Below are positions 1-7,331 of a stretch of DNA of 9,715 bases, one piece after another. The notes under the pieces are model-generated. The model was not told the origin of the DNA. It ran no database searches and saw only the letters and a list, made by a program, of their open reading frames with translations. Numbering within the stretch: the first letter of the stretch is position 1; every line of letters starts with the position of its first letter. The translations under genes and the position numbers were made by a program. The stretch comes from Deltaproteobacteria bacterium (lineage in GTDB: Bacteria > Desulfobacterota > DSM-4660 > Desulfatiglandales > Desulfatiglandaceae), in contig JAFCZI010000058.1 in assembly GCA_019314425.1 (NCBI GenBank), positions 1 to 9,715 on the forward strand, given 5' to 3'.

Positions 1-2
1 CT

Positions 3-146
3 ACGATCCTGAAAAACCACTACGCCTTGCATATGGAACCTTTTACAACGCCATCTATAGATGAATTTGTGACTTTTTACGAGTGCATCAAGGATGGAGG
101 TTGTAAATTCCCATGGCTTCAGATCGAAAGATTCCGGCCTTCGTGA
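3..146 (+). CDS. Possible 3' end of an unrecognised upstream gene
   Basis: A reading frame is open from the left edge to a TGA at 144-146, giving about 47 residues (beginning TILKNHYALHMEPF and containing IDEFVTFYECIKDGG). The first ten codons favour G or C in third position, as the neighbouring genes do, and the middle looks like an amphipathic helix. If real, it would overlap the start of cbiA by 34 bases. A second frame starting at base 2 gives about 20 residues and stops at 62-64; it is an equally simple alternative that leaves a normal spacer before cbiA. I do not recognise either tail, and neither resembles the small DsrD protein that precedes CbiA-like dsrN in some sulfate reducers. 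Confidence 0.25.
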   Translation, partial: TILKNHYALHMEPFTTPSIDEFVTFYECIKDGGCKFPWLQIERFRPS

Positions 147-1498
147 TCGCGGGCACCCACAGCGGCAGTGGAAAAACCACGGTTTCTCTGGGGATCATGG
201 CGGCGCTCGTCAAAAGAGGTTTTGTTGTGCAGCCCTTTAAGGTTGGACCGGATTTTATTGATCCGGGTCATCACCGCCGGATTACGGGACGGGATTCCCA
301 TAATCTGGATGGGTGGATCATGAGTCGCGAGCGCAATCAGGATATCTTTGATCGTTATTGCCTGGATGCGGATGTGGCCGTGGTCGAGGGCGTCATGGGG
401 TTGTTCGACGGATTCTCGAGCACCGGCGAGTCCGGTTCCACCGCTCAGATGGCAAAGTGGCTGGGCCTTCCCGTCATACTGGTGATTGATGCCCGATCCA
501 TGGCACGGTCTGCGGCCGCCGTTGCCCTCGGGTTCTGCAAATTTGATGCGGCGCTTCCCATGGGAGGAATCCTCTTCAACCGGGTGGGAAGTGAGGTCCA
601 TGCGAAAATACTGGTTGATGCCATCAATGGCATTTCAGGCCCGTCCGTATGGGGGTGTCTGTCGCGCGATGAAGCGATCGGGATTCCCTCCCGGCATTTG
701 GGACTGGTGACGGAGGAAGATTTCAGCCCGGATGGAGACTATGGGGAACATCTGGTTCGCTGGATTGAAAACAATATGGATCTGGACCGGCTTCTGAAAT
801 CCGTACCCGATGTCCTTCTAGAGGTGGATAATGCCCCGGACGAAGATGTGGCGAGGGGGTCCGACATCCGTATCGGTATCGCGAAAGACGAAGCCTTTTG
901 CTTTTACTATTCCGAAAACTTGCGACTTTTGCGCGAGGCCGGCGCGGAGCTGGTCCCCTTTTCCCCTTTGCACGCAAGGCATCTGCCTGAGGGGATCAAA
1001 GGTCTGATTCTGGGAGGCGGTTACCCGGAACTTCACTGTGAGGTGCTTTCGGAGAACCGGGATCTATTGGCGGAAATAAGGGAATTCGGATTGAGCGGAA
1101 GACCCCTATATGCGGAGTGCGGCGGGTTTATGGTTCTGATGGAGGAGATCCGGGATCTTAAGGGGCGGACCTTTCCCATGGCGGGGATTTTCCCCATGAG
1201 CGCCAGGATGGGACCCCGGTTAAAAGCCCTCGGATATCGCAGTATTATTACCCAAAAGGAGAGTATTCTGGGGCCCGCAAACACAAGGGTAAGGGGGCAT
1301 GAATTTCATTATTCCATGATCGAGGAGACAGAGATCGATGTTGAATGCCTTTACGAAATGAGAGACCGAAAAGCCGATTCAACCGGAACGGAAGGCTTTG
1401 TTCGGAACAGAGTCCTGGGGTCGTATGTGCATCTGCACTGGGGATCAAATTCGAAGGTGGCAAAAGACTTTGTGGCGTATTGCCGCAGATATGGGTAG
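113..1498 (+). CDS. cbiA: Cobyrinate a,c-diamide synthase CbiA
   Basis: ATP- and glutamine-dependent amidation of the a and c side chains of (cobalt) cobyrinic acid, a cytoplasmic step late in corrin-ring synthesis. The 461 residues match the usual family length and two-domain plan. The N-terminal synthetase domain (about 1-240) opens with a P-loop, GTHSGSGKTT at 14-23, followed by KVGPDFIDPGHH (43-54), NLDGWIM (64-70) and EGVMGLFDG (92-100). The C-terminal class I-like glutamine amidotransferase domain (about 250-461) has GGGYPELH (301-308), the nucleophile context YAECGG with Cys336, RGHEFHYS (394-401) and the late histidines 440 and 442 in YVHLHWGS. The ATG at 113 is preceded by GGAGG at 96-100; a TAA at 104 in this frame blocks any upstream start. 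It is the first cbi gene in the window. The sulfite-reductase-linked paralogue DsrN has the same fold, but the following complete cbi set favours CbiA. Confidence 0.96.
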   Translation: MASDRKIPAFVIAGTHSGSGKTTVSLGIMAALVKRGFVVQPFKVGPDFIDPGHHRRITGRDSHNLDGWIMSRERNQDIFDRYCLDADVAVVEGVMGLFDGFSSTGESGSTAQMAKWLGLPVILVIDARSMARSAAAVALGFCKFDAALPMGGILFNRVGSEVHAKILVDAINGISGPSVWGCLSRDEAIGIPSRHLGLVTEEDFSPDGDYGEHLVRWIENNMDLDRLLKSVPDVLLEVDNAPDEDVARGSDIRIGIAKDEAFCFYYSENLRLLREAGAELVPFSPLHARHLPEGIKGLILGGGYPELHCEVLSENRDLLAEIREFGLSGRPLYAECGGFMVLMEEIRDLKGRTFPMAGIFPMSARMGPRLKALGYRSIITQKESILGPANTRVRGHEFHYSMIEETEIDVECLYEMRDRKADSTGTEGFVRNRVLGSYVHLHWGSNSKVAKDFVAYCRRYG

Positions 1499-1535
1499 TG
1501 CCCAAAGCGCAGGGCGCCGTGGGGTTTTGGCAAAC

Positions 1536-1541
1536 AGGTGA
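1536..1541 (+). promoter_or_regulatory. Ribosome binding site that fixes the cbiC start
   Basis: AGGTGA lies 7 bases before the ATG at 1549. The cbiC frame is open upstream to 1345, inside cbiA, but that 68-codon extension has no family similarity and lies almost wholly inside cbiA, whereas translation from 1549 begins directly with the CbiC N-terminus. Confidence 0.7.
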
Positions 1542-1548
1542 AGAAATT

Positions 1549-2199
1549 ATGAAAAACATTATTACACGCGTCGAACCGGGAAAGATAGAATCGCGATCTT
1601 TTGCCATTATCGAATCCGAGGTTCCCGAGCCGCGGATCGTTACGGGAAACGAGTGGCGGGTTGTCAGGCGGATGATTCATACCACGACCGACTTCGAGCT
1701 TCTCTCCCTGGCGAGGTTCCATCCCGATGCCGTCAGAAAAGGTATGGAGGCGTTGATGAGGGGCTGTCTGATCGTGACCGACACCGAAATGGCCCGTATG
1801 GGGATTACGCGTGGGCGAATGGACCGACTGGGGTGCAGCGTGGAATGCTATATGGGCGATCCCGAGGTAAAGGAAAAGGCGCAAAAAGAAAGCACTACGA
1901 GGGCGTCCGCAGCTGTGGACCACGCACTTCCCCGGTTGAACCGGGCCATATACGTGGTGGGGAATGCCCCCACGGCCCTGTTGCGGCTTTTGGAGTGGAT
2001 TGAAAAGGGGCAGTGCAACCCGGCGCTTATCGTGGGGACGCCGGTGGGTTTTGTGAATGCGAGCGAGTCCAAGGTGATGCTCATGGAACAGACCCAAGTG
2101 CCTTACATTACCATTGAAGGGCGCAAGGGAGGCTCCGCTTTGGCCGCATGCGTGGTCAACCAACTGGCCGAGATTGTCCTGGGAAGCGGCAAGGGGTAA
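1549..2199 (+). CDS. cbiC: Cobalt-precorrin-8 methylmutase CbiC
   Basis: Moves the C11 methyl group to C12, converting cobalt-precorrin-8 to cobyrinic acid, just before CbiA acts. The protein has 216 residues, the normal size for CbiC/CobH. Visible family signatures are RMIHTTTDFE (41-50), whose His44 corresponds to the conserved active-site histidine, TRAS (117-120), VGNAPTALLRL (137-147), GTPVGFVNASESK (163-175) and GRKGGS (191-196). A longer frame is open from 1345, but the ATG at 1549 has its own ribosome binding site and the first residues, MKNIITRVEPGKIESRSF, already match the family start. It lies 50 bases after cbiA and 29 before cbiD, consistent with one transcript. Assignment as CbiC rather than the aerobic CobH rests on the anaerobic neighbours. 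Confidence 0.95.
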   Translation: MKNIITRVEPGKIESRSFAIIESEVPEPRIVTGNEWRVVRRMIHTTTDFELLSLARFHPDAVRKGMEALMRGCLIVTDTEMARMGITRGRMDRLGCSVECYMGDPEVKEKAQKESTTRASAAVDHALPRLNRAIYVVGNAPTALLRLLEWIEKGQCNPALIVGTPVGFVNASESKVMLMEQTQVPYITIEGRKGGSALAACVVNQLAEIVLGSGKG

Positions 2200-2228
2200 G
2201 GGCTTAAGCAGGGGGACGGTCGCATATT

Positions 2229-3353
2229 ATGGCCAGAAAACCACTTCGTTATGGTTTTACAACCGGATCAGCGGCGGCTGCGGGGGCTAAGGCGGGGATT
2301 CTTTGCCTGGCGGGTCGAGGTCCCGTGAGAAAAATCGATATCCCGCTTCCCATGGGTGGGAGGTTGACCATTCCTATCGCTGAAGCAGTTGTCGACGGAA
2401 CGGGTTGCGTTGTTACGGTGGTAAAGGATGGCGGGGACGACCCCGATGTTACCCACCGGATTCGGATCAAAAGCATTGTGGGTCTCTTACCTGAAGGTGA
2501 TCCGTCTCAAATTACTATTTTGGGCGGGGAGGGGGTGGGAATGGTAACGCGGCGCGGTCTTTCCCTGCCCGTGGGAGAGAGCGCTATAAACCCCGTTCCC
2601 CGGCAGCAGATAAGAGATGCTGTTTCAGAGGGTTTGAAGGAGACCGGCCTCAGCGGTCCCGTTTCCGTAACCATTGAGGCGGTGAACGGGGAAAGAATCG
2701 CTCAAAAGACCCTGAATCCCCGTCTTGGAATCGTTGGCGGAATTTCCATTCTGGGGACGCGGGGGACGGTCAAACCCTTTTCCAACAAGGCATATACGGA
2801 CACGATCACCGTGTCCATGGATGTTGCAAAGGTCGCCGGTGTCTCTACCATTGCGCTGACAACGGGCGGTAGGAGCGAACGGTTTTTGAAAGAAAAAATA
2901 CCGACGCTTCCGGATGTCGCGTTTGTACAGGTGGCGGATTTTTTTTCATTTTCCGTAAAACAGGCTGCTGCAAAGGGGTTCGCGGATATTCTCTATGCCT
3001 GTTTTTTCGGTAAACTCGTCAAGATGGCCCAGGGTCATCCTTATACCCATGCCAGAAAATGCGAAATAGATTTTGATTTGTTCGCTCATGGGTGTTGGTC
3101 GCTGGGGATGAAACCGGAACGGACCGAAAATGTGGCCAGGGCCAATACCGCCCGTGAGGCTTTGGGGATTATTCTTGACGATCCGCATGGGGAAAGGATT
3201 ATGGATGACCTCGTAAATAGAGCCCTGGTTTCGGCCCGCGGGTTTACGGGGCCTTTGCCGGATATCACGTATTATCTTTTTGATTTTGGGGGTGGTTTAC
3301 TGGCGTCCAAGTCCCTTAAAGGGTCCGGTGCCTTAAACCATTCTGCCTTTTAA
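2229..3353 (+). CDS. cbiD: Cobalt-precorrin-5B C1-methyltransferase CbiD
   Basis: SAM-dependent methylation of C1 after CbiG has removed the two-carbon fragment. CbiD is specific to the anaerobic pathway and is unrelated in sequence to the other ring methyltransferases. The 374 residues cover a complete protein. Signatures are the N-terminal LRYGFTTGSAAAA (6-18), KDGGDDPDVT (66-75), GEGVGMVTRRGL (100-111), NPVPR (121-125), NPRLGIVGGISILGT (163-177), TTGGRSE (211-217) and HPYTHAR (270-276). The ATG at 2229 gives the expected N-terminus; AGGGGG at 2210-2215 is a somewhat distant ribosome binding site with 13 bases of spacing. The stop is 12 bases before cbiET. An eight-T run at 2939-2946 does not break the frame. 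Confidence 0.95.
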   Translation: MARKPLRYGFTTGSAAAAGAKAGILCLAGRGPVRKIDIPLPMGGRLTIPIAEAVVDGTGCVVTVVKDGGDDPDVTHRIRIKSIVGLLPEGDPSQITILGGEGVGMVTRRGLSLPVGESAINPVPRQQIRDAVSEGLKETGLSGPVSVTIEAVNGERIAQKTLNPRLGIVGGISILGTRGTVKPFSNKAYTDTITVSMDVAKVAGVSTIALTTGGRSERFLKEKIPTLPDVAFVQVADFFSFSVKQAAAKGFADILYACFFGKLVKMAQGHPYTHARKCEIDFDLFAHGCWSLGMKPERTENVARANTAREALGIILDDPHGERIMDDLVNRALVSARGFTGPLPDITYYLFDFGGGLLASKSLKGSGALNHSAF

Positions 3354-3365
3354 CCGGAGCGGAAT

Positions 3366-4610
3366 ATGCAAACGATTCATGTGGTGGGACTGGGAGTCGA
3401 TCATCGGGAATTTACACCCATGATCTTGAAACGTGTTGATGCCGCCGAGGTTCTGGTTGGGGGAGATCGCCTCTTGGCCCTTTTTCGGGATCATCCCGGC
3501 GTCAAGATCCCTATCCGAAGCCCCCTCGAGGATGTGATCAAGAGAATTGCCGACGAATTGAAATTTCACCGGGAGGTGGTGGTGCTGGCTGAGGGTGATC
3601 CGGGGTTCTTCGGGATCGGAAAGCGATTGATCGATGCTTTTGGCAAAGAATCCGTCATCCTTTATCCCAATGTGACGATGCTTCAAGCCGCCGCATCCGG
3701 GATTAAGATCCCCTGGCACAATATAAAGATTGTTTCTCTCCACGGTCGCGGGGAGATGCAGCCGCTCTTTCGGGCGCTTGTGAGAAATGACCGGATCGGG
3801 GTGTTTACAGACCCGAATTTTCATCCGGCCAAAGTGGCGGAGGAATTGCTTCAAAGGGGCGTAGATGCTTTCAAGATGCATGTGTTTGAGGCACTGGGCA
3901 CGGCATCCGAAAAGGTGGGGTGCTTTACGCTGACGGAAGCGGCTGCGAGACTGTTTTTTCCTCTCAATTTCATTATTCTGGAGCGCACCAAACACGCGGA
4001 GATTCCACTCACCCTCGGTTTGGATGATGATCTTTATCAGCATCAAAAGGGTTTGATCACAAAAAGAGAGATACGGGCTGTCTCGCTTTCGGCCCTTGAG
4101 ATCGAGCCGAACCACACCGTGTGGGACCTGGGCGCGGGCTGTGGATCCGTTGCCATCGAGTCGTCCTTTCTGGCACATGAAGGGGCTGTTTTGGCGGTTG
4201 AGAAAGACCCCGAACGGATTCGACTGATCCGGGCGAATGTCAGCCGCTGCGGCGCTTTTGGCGTGGACGTTATGCAGGGTGAGATGCCGGGATGCCTGCA
4301 ATCGCTTCCCGATCCCGACAGGGTCTTCATCGGTGGGGGAATTGGAAATGATACCCGGGTGTTGGCGGAAGCTGCGAGGCGGCTCAAGCCTGGCGGCAAG
4401 ATTGTGCTGAACCTGGTGCTTATGGGTTCCCTGGCACGGGCAATGGACTATTTAAGGGAACAAAAATGGACTTTTTTAATCACCCAGATTCAGGTTTCCA
4501 GATCAAAAAGCACTGCGGGCGATCAACGATTGGCGGCACTGAATCCGGTCTATATTTTGAGCGCCGCCCCCGGTCTGGAAACCGGGCGGCGTCCGGGACA
4601 TAAGGAATAA
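3366..4610 (+). CDS. cbiET: Fused cobalt-precorrin-7 C5-methyltransferase and C15-methyltransferase/decarboxylase CbiET
   Basis: This bifunctional enzyme methylates C5 (CbiE part), then methylates C15 and decarboxylates the acetate side chain on C12 (CbiT part). Residues 1 to about 205 form a CbiE tetrapyrrole methylase domain with VVGLGVDHREFT near the N-terminus and AEGDPGFFGIG (75-85). Residues about 215-400 form a CbiT Rossmann methyltransferase domain with the linker motif ITKREIRAVSLSAL (231-244), SAM-binding WDLGAGCGSVAIE (253-265), an acidic residue in AVEKDPERI (near 287-295) and IGGG (322-325). The same fusion is CobL in the aerobic pathway; in Salmonella the two domains are separate proteins. 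The start has GGAG at 3356-3359, six bases upstream. The stop is 3 bases before cbiF, so translation is probably coupled. Confidence 0.95.
   Translation: MQTIHVVGLGVDHREFTPMILKRVDAAEVLVGGDRLLALFRDHPGVKIPIRSPLEDVIKRIADELKFHREVVVLAEGDPGFFGIGKRLIDAFGKESVILYPNVTMLQAAASGIKIPWHNIKIVSLHGRGEMQPLFRALVRNDRIGVFTDPNFHPAKVAEELLQRGVDAFKMHVFEALGTASEKVGCFTLTEAAARLFFPLNFIILERTKHAEIPLTLGLDDDLYQHQKGLITKREIRAVSLSALEIEPNHTVWDLGAGCGSVAIESSFLAHEGAVLAVEKDPERIRLIRANVSRCGAFGVDVMQGEMPGCLQSLPDPDRVFIGGGIGNDTRVLAEAARRLKPGGKIVLNLVLMGSLARAMDYLREQKWTFLITQIQVSRSKSTAGDQRLAALNPVYILSAAPGLETGRRPGHKE
4562..4591 (+). other. GC-rich hairpin at the 3' end of cbiET
   Basis: The left arm at 4562-4574 can pair with the right arm at 4581-4591 around a six-base loop (CTGGAA), with a two-base bulge on the left arm. 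The stem has about 11 pairs, nearly all G-C. There is no U-tract after it; instead the cbiF ribosome binding site AAGGAA follows at 4602-4607. It is therefore not a standard intrinsic terminator. It could be an mRNA structure influencing cbiF translation or stability, or a by-product of coding for the poorly conserved CbiET tail. Confidence 0.4.
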
Positions 4611-4613
4611 AAG

Positions 4614-5378
4614 ATGAAGCGGAAAAGAAGTCAGGTTTATTTTATAGGGGCGGGTCCGGGCGACCCTGAGCTGATTACCGTCAAGGGGTATCGATGCATA
4701 AAAGAGGCGGATCTCGTTCTCTACGCAGGCTCTCTCGTGCCCGGGGAGGTGGTGGCGCATGCCAAAAAAGATGGAGAGGTTGTTGATTCCTCATCCATGA
4801 CCCTTGAAGAGACCCATTCAAAGATCCTTGAAACAGCCAGGGCAGGTGGTACCGTGGCCCGGGTGCATACGGGAGACCCTTCCCTTTACGGCGCCATTAA
4901 GGAGCAGATGCTCTTTCTTGACCGGGATGATATCTCCTATGAAATTATTCCGGGTGTCACCGTAGCATTCGCCGCAGCTGCGGCGGCCAAGGTGTCATTT
5001 ACATTGCCTGAAAAGGCCCAGACCCTTATTTTGACCCGGTTGGCAGGGCGTACGTCGGTTCCGGATCGAGAACAATTGCGGGACCTGGCCCGGCACAATA
5101 CCTCTTTGGCTATTTACCTGTCGGCAGGGGATCCCGAAGGTGTGGTTGAGGCGCTCGTTGCGGGGGGGTATGCCGAAGATACGCCTGTTGTGGTGGCGCA
5201 TAGAGTCGGATGGCCCGATGAACGGATTATGGCCACGTGCATATCGGCATTGAGTGAGACGGTACACCAGGCGGGCATCAAAAAACAGGCCATTTTTTTG
5301 ATTCTTCCGGGACAGGATGACGACCCCGTATGGTCTCGACTTTACAGCCCGGAATTTTCGCACGGTTTCAGAAAATGA
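4614..5378 (+). CDS. cbiF: Cobalt-precorrin-4 C11-methyltransferase CbiF
   Basis: SAM-dependent methylation of C11 of cobalt-precorrin-4, the step before CbiG. At 254 residues it is a typical single-domain tetrapyrrole methylase. Motifs in order are GAGPGDPELIT (12-22), YAGSLVP (37-43, characteristic of the CbiF/CobM branch), HTGDPSLYGA (85-94), IPGVTVAFAAAAA (112-124) and TRLAGRTSVP (141-150). The ATG at 4614 lies 6 bases after AAGGAA (4602-4607), which is inside the last codons of cbiET. The final codons overlap the cbiG start as ATGA at 5375-5378. The YAGS motif, together with the separate CbiH and CbiL nearby, makes confusion with another ring methylase unlikely. Confidence 0.95.
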   Translation: MKRKRSQVYFIGAGPGDPELITVKGYRCIKEADLVLYAGSLVPGEVVAHAKKDGEVVDSSSMTLEETHSKILETARAGGTVARVHTGDPSLYGAIKEQMLFLDRDDISYEIIPGVTVAFAAAAAAKVSFTLPEKAQTLILTRLAGRTSVPDREQLRDLARHNTSLAIYLSAGDPEGVVEALVAGGYAEDTPVVVAHRVGWPDERIMATCISALSETVHQAGIKKQAIFLILPGQDDDPVWSRLYSPEFSHGFRK

Positions 5379-6418
5379 AAAAGACCGCCATTTATGCCCT
5401 TACGCCTCAAGGCGCTGTTTTAGGCAGGCAAATGGCCGAGCCCCTGGACGCTGATCTGTTTCTGCCCGCTTCCATCGCAGACGCCTACGACGGGTCTATT
5501 GCCTTTGATCGTTTATTAGCGGTGGTGGCAAAGGGTTTTTTTCTATACCCCCGGCAAATCTTTGTTACGGCAGCAGGCATTGCGGTCAGGGCTATTGCCC
5601 CTCACCTGAAGCGCAAGGATCGGGACCCGGCGGTGATCGTTCTTGACCAGAAAGGGGAATATGTTGTCAGCCTTCTCTCGGGACATCTGGGTGGCGCCAA
5701 CGAACTGGCTCGGCAGGTCGCGCGACTGACCGGGGGACAGGCTGTGATTACAACGGCCACGGATACGGCTGGCGTTCCCGCCATTGATCTCCTTGCAAAG
5801 GAGAGAAATTTAAGCATTGCCAACCTGAAGGCTGTGAAATTCATAAACATGGCCCTGCTTGAGGGGAAACCGATCCAGGTATTTGATCCTGAAGATCGGC
5901 TGGGATTGAAGCATCCGGAACGGGCAATGTTTGCTATGGCGTGGATAGGTGATCAAGACCAATGGATCACCGGGCATCCGGGTGTATGGGTAACCTGGAA
6001 GAGCCACAAAGCAGATACTGAAATAAACCGCCTGATTCTTCATCCCAAGTGTCTGGTTGCCGGTGTGGGTTGTAATCGGGGAACAACAGCCCGGGAAATC
6101 CTGCATTTGATTAAAAACACTTTCCAAGATCAAGGCCTTTCTCTTGGAAGTTTGCAGTGCCTGACGACCATCGAAGCCAAAAGAGACGAGCAGGGTCTTC
6201 TGGACGCTGCGGAAGAATTGGATGTGGTACTGATGTTTTTTGGGAAATCCGATCTGGAATCCGTCAAAACACCGCACCCCTCCAGTGTGGTTAAAAAATA
6301 TATGGGAGTATCAAGCGTATGCGAGGCAACGGCCCTTCTGAAATCCGGAAAAGGCAAACTCCTGGTCCCCAAGACCAAAAGTCAAAATGCAACCCTGGCA
6401 GTGGCGCTGGAAAACTGA
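5375..6418 (+). CDS. cbiG: Cobalt-precorrin-5A hydrolase CbiG
   Basis: Opens the delta-lactone of cobalt-precorrin-5A and releases the extruded two-carbon unit as acetaldehyde; specific to the anaerobic pathway. Starting at the ATG at 5375 the protein has 347 residues, a normal length. The N-terminal domain starts KKTAIYALTPQGAVLG. The central part carries TAAGIAVRAIAPHL (65-78), LSGHLGGAN (101-109) and TTATDTAGVPAIDLLA (126-141). The C-terminal domain carries AGVGCNRGTTAREI (229-242), the acidic stretch around TTIEAKRDEQGL, and GVSSVCEATALL (311-322). The frame is also open from an ATG at 5330 inside cbiF, but 5375 gives the family N-terminus and a 4-base ATGA overlap with the cbiF stop. No strong ribosome binding site precedes it, so re-initiation by ribosomes finishing cbiF is likely. 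Confidence 0.93.
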   Translation: MKKTAIYALTPQGAVLGRQMAEPLDADLFLPASIADAYDGSIAFDRLLAVVAKGFFLYPRQIFVTAAGIAVRAIAPHLKRKDRDPAVIVLDQKGEYVVSLLSGHLGGANELARQVARLTGGQAVITTATDTAGVPAIDLLAKERNLSIANLKAVKFINMALLEGKPIQVFDPEDRLGLKHPERAMFAMAWIGDQDQWITGHPGVWVTWKSHKADTEINRLILHPKCLVAGVGCNRGTTAREILHLIKNTFQDQGLSLGSLQCLTTIEAKRDEQGLLDAAEELDVVLMFFGKSDLESVKTPHPSSVVKKYMGVSSVCEATALLKSGKGKLLVPKTKSQNATLAVALEN

Positions 6419-7161
6419 GTGTCGTCAGCCTGGGTCCCGGGAAATCCGATTATATGGCGCCGTCGGCAAAAGCCGCTCTTTTGAAGGCGGAAGTTATCGT
6501 GGCGTATAAAACATACATGGATCTGATTGAGCCTGAGATTCTTGAGGGTAAAGAGACCCTGTCCTCCGGAATGATGGGGGAAATTAGCCGTTGTCGGATG
6601 GCCATCGAGAAAGCCCTTGGCGGAAAAGACACGGCCATTGTCAGCAGCGGCGACAGCGGTATTTATGGTATGGCCGGGCTGGTCATTGAGCTTCTGGCGG
6701 ACCAGGACCTTCTCGGCCGTCTGTCGGTCGAAGTGATACCGGGCATTCCTGCTCTTTCAGCCGCTGCGGCGCTTTTGGGCGCTCCCCTGATGCATGATTT
6801 TGCCGTGATTAGTTTGAGCGATCTCATGACACCCTGGGACGAAATTGAGGCCAGGGTGAAGGCTGCGGCAAGGACCGATTTTGTGTTGGTCATCTACAAT
6901 CCGAGGTCCAAGAAGAGGGACTGGCAACTGAGCAGCGTGAAAGAGGTTGTTCTGAACTACCGAAGCGGCGATACCCCTGTAGGGATTGTGAGAAATGCCG
7001 CCAGAAAGGGAATGTCTACTCTTATTACCACTCTTTCCGAGATGGATGAATCTGTTGTGGATATGCTTTCTATCCTCCTGGTGGGAAATTCAAAAACCCG
7101 CGTCATAGGCGATAAGATGGTGACTCCCCGTGGATATTTTGAAAAGTATGGAAAAAAATGA
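6319..7161 (+). CDS. cbiH: Cobalt-factor III/precorrin-3B C17-methyltransferase CbiH (start uncertain)
   Basis: Methylates C17 and contracts the ring to form cobalt-precorrin-4. The conserved domain begins near residue 32 of the 280-residue frame: LSVVSLGPG (33-41), AYKTYMDLI (62-70, the CbiH/CobJ signature region), SSGDSGIYGMAG (109-120), IPGIPALSAAAALLGAPL (140-157), SLSDLMTPW (165-173), YNPRS (193-197) and C-terminal TPRGYF (269-274). The only in-frame ATG before the domain is at 6319, with GGGAG at 6304-6308, but this makes a 100-base overlap with cbiG and a basic, Gln/Pro-rich 31-residue leader that reads the conserved CbiG tail out of frame. There is no in-frame GTG or TTG between. A CTG at 6415 would start exactly at the domain, overlap the cbiG stop (CTGA) and give 248 residues, the usual length. 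I report the ATG limit but consider the CTG start at least as likely. Function is secure; the start is not. Confidence 0.88.
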   Translation: MRGNGPSEIRKRQTPGPQDQKSKCNPGSGAGKLSVVSLGPGKSDYMAPSAKAALLKAEVIVAYKTYMDLIEPEILEGKETLSSGMMGEISRCRMAIEKALGGKDTAIVSSGDSGIYGMAGLVIELLADQDLLGRLSVEVIPGIPALSAAAALLGAPLMHDFAVISLSDLMTPWDEIEARVKAAARTDFVLVIYNPRSKKRDWQLSSVKEVVLNYRSGDTPVGIVRNAARKGMSTLITTLSEMDESVVDMLSILLVGNSKTRVIGDKMVTPRGYFEKYGKK

Positions 7162-7166
7162 CGCTT

Positions 7167-7308
7167 GAGCCAGTTTCAAAACGTCCCCTTTTGCCCGATC
7201 TCTGCGTCAAACTCAAGTTTTAATCCTCGAAATATCCAATATATTCCTGCGGTTAAAATTTTCGCCTTCCTTGAGCTCGAACAAAATTGAACATTTTGAA
7301 ATTGGCTC
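7167..7308. repeat. 142-base imperfect palindrome with terminal inverted repeats (MITE- or REP-like element)
   Basis: The left end (7167-7184, GAGCCAGTTTCAAAACGT) and the reverse complement of the right end (7291-7308, GAGCCAATTTCAAAATGT) match at 16 of 18 positions. Inside, pairing continues in weaker form: the TTTTG..CGA..CTC stretch just inside the left arm mirrors GAGCTCGAACAAAA at about 7273-7286, and GTTTTAATC near 7217 faces GGTTAAAAT near 7251 around an A/T-rich centre (AATATATT). The region contains no convincing coding frame, although the cbiL frame happens to be open through its right end. It fills nearly the whole cbiH-cbiL gap (7162-7340). Size, symmetry and intergenic position fit a miniature inverted-repeat or other dispersed palindromic element. 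Copy number cannot be seen from one window, and I do not see clear target-site duplications. Confidence 0.6.
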
Positions 7309-7326
7309 GCTTGATTGAACAAAATC

Positions 7327-7331
7327 GGAGG
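7327..7331 (+). promoter_or_regulatory. Ribosome binding site that fixes the cbiL start
   Basis: GGAGG lies 9 bases before the ATG at 7341. The alternative ATG at 7287 has no comparable site and lies within the palindromic element. Confidence 0.75.

Noticed and set aside
113..1498. CbiA as DsrN of a dissimilatory sulfite reductase cluster
   Set aside because: The preceding frames do not resemble DsrD and the following genes form a full cbi set.
1345..1548. N-terminal extension of cbiC from the ATG at 1345
   Set aside because: It reads cbiA out of frame for most of its length; the ribosome binding site at 1536-1541 and the family N-terminus support 1549.
1927..1946. Perfect short palindrome (CCCGGTTGAACCGGG) as an operator
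   Set aside because: It lies in the middle of the cbiC coding sequence with a one-base loop and no promoter nearby; chance or coding constraint explains it.
1351..2163. Long minus-strand frame opposite cbiA/cbiC (270 residues)
   Set aside because: It is antisense to well-supported conserved genes and has a His/Pro/Arg-rich composition with no recognisable motif, typical of a shadow frame.
3333..4301. Long minus-strand frame opposite cbiET (322 residues)
   Set aside because: It is antisense to the conserved CbiE and CbiT domains and lacks recognisable motifs or a ribosome binding site.
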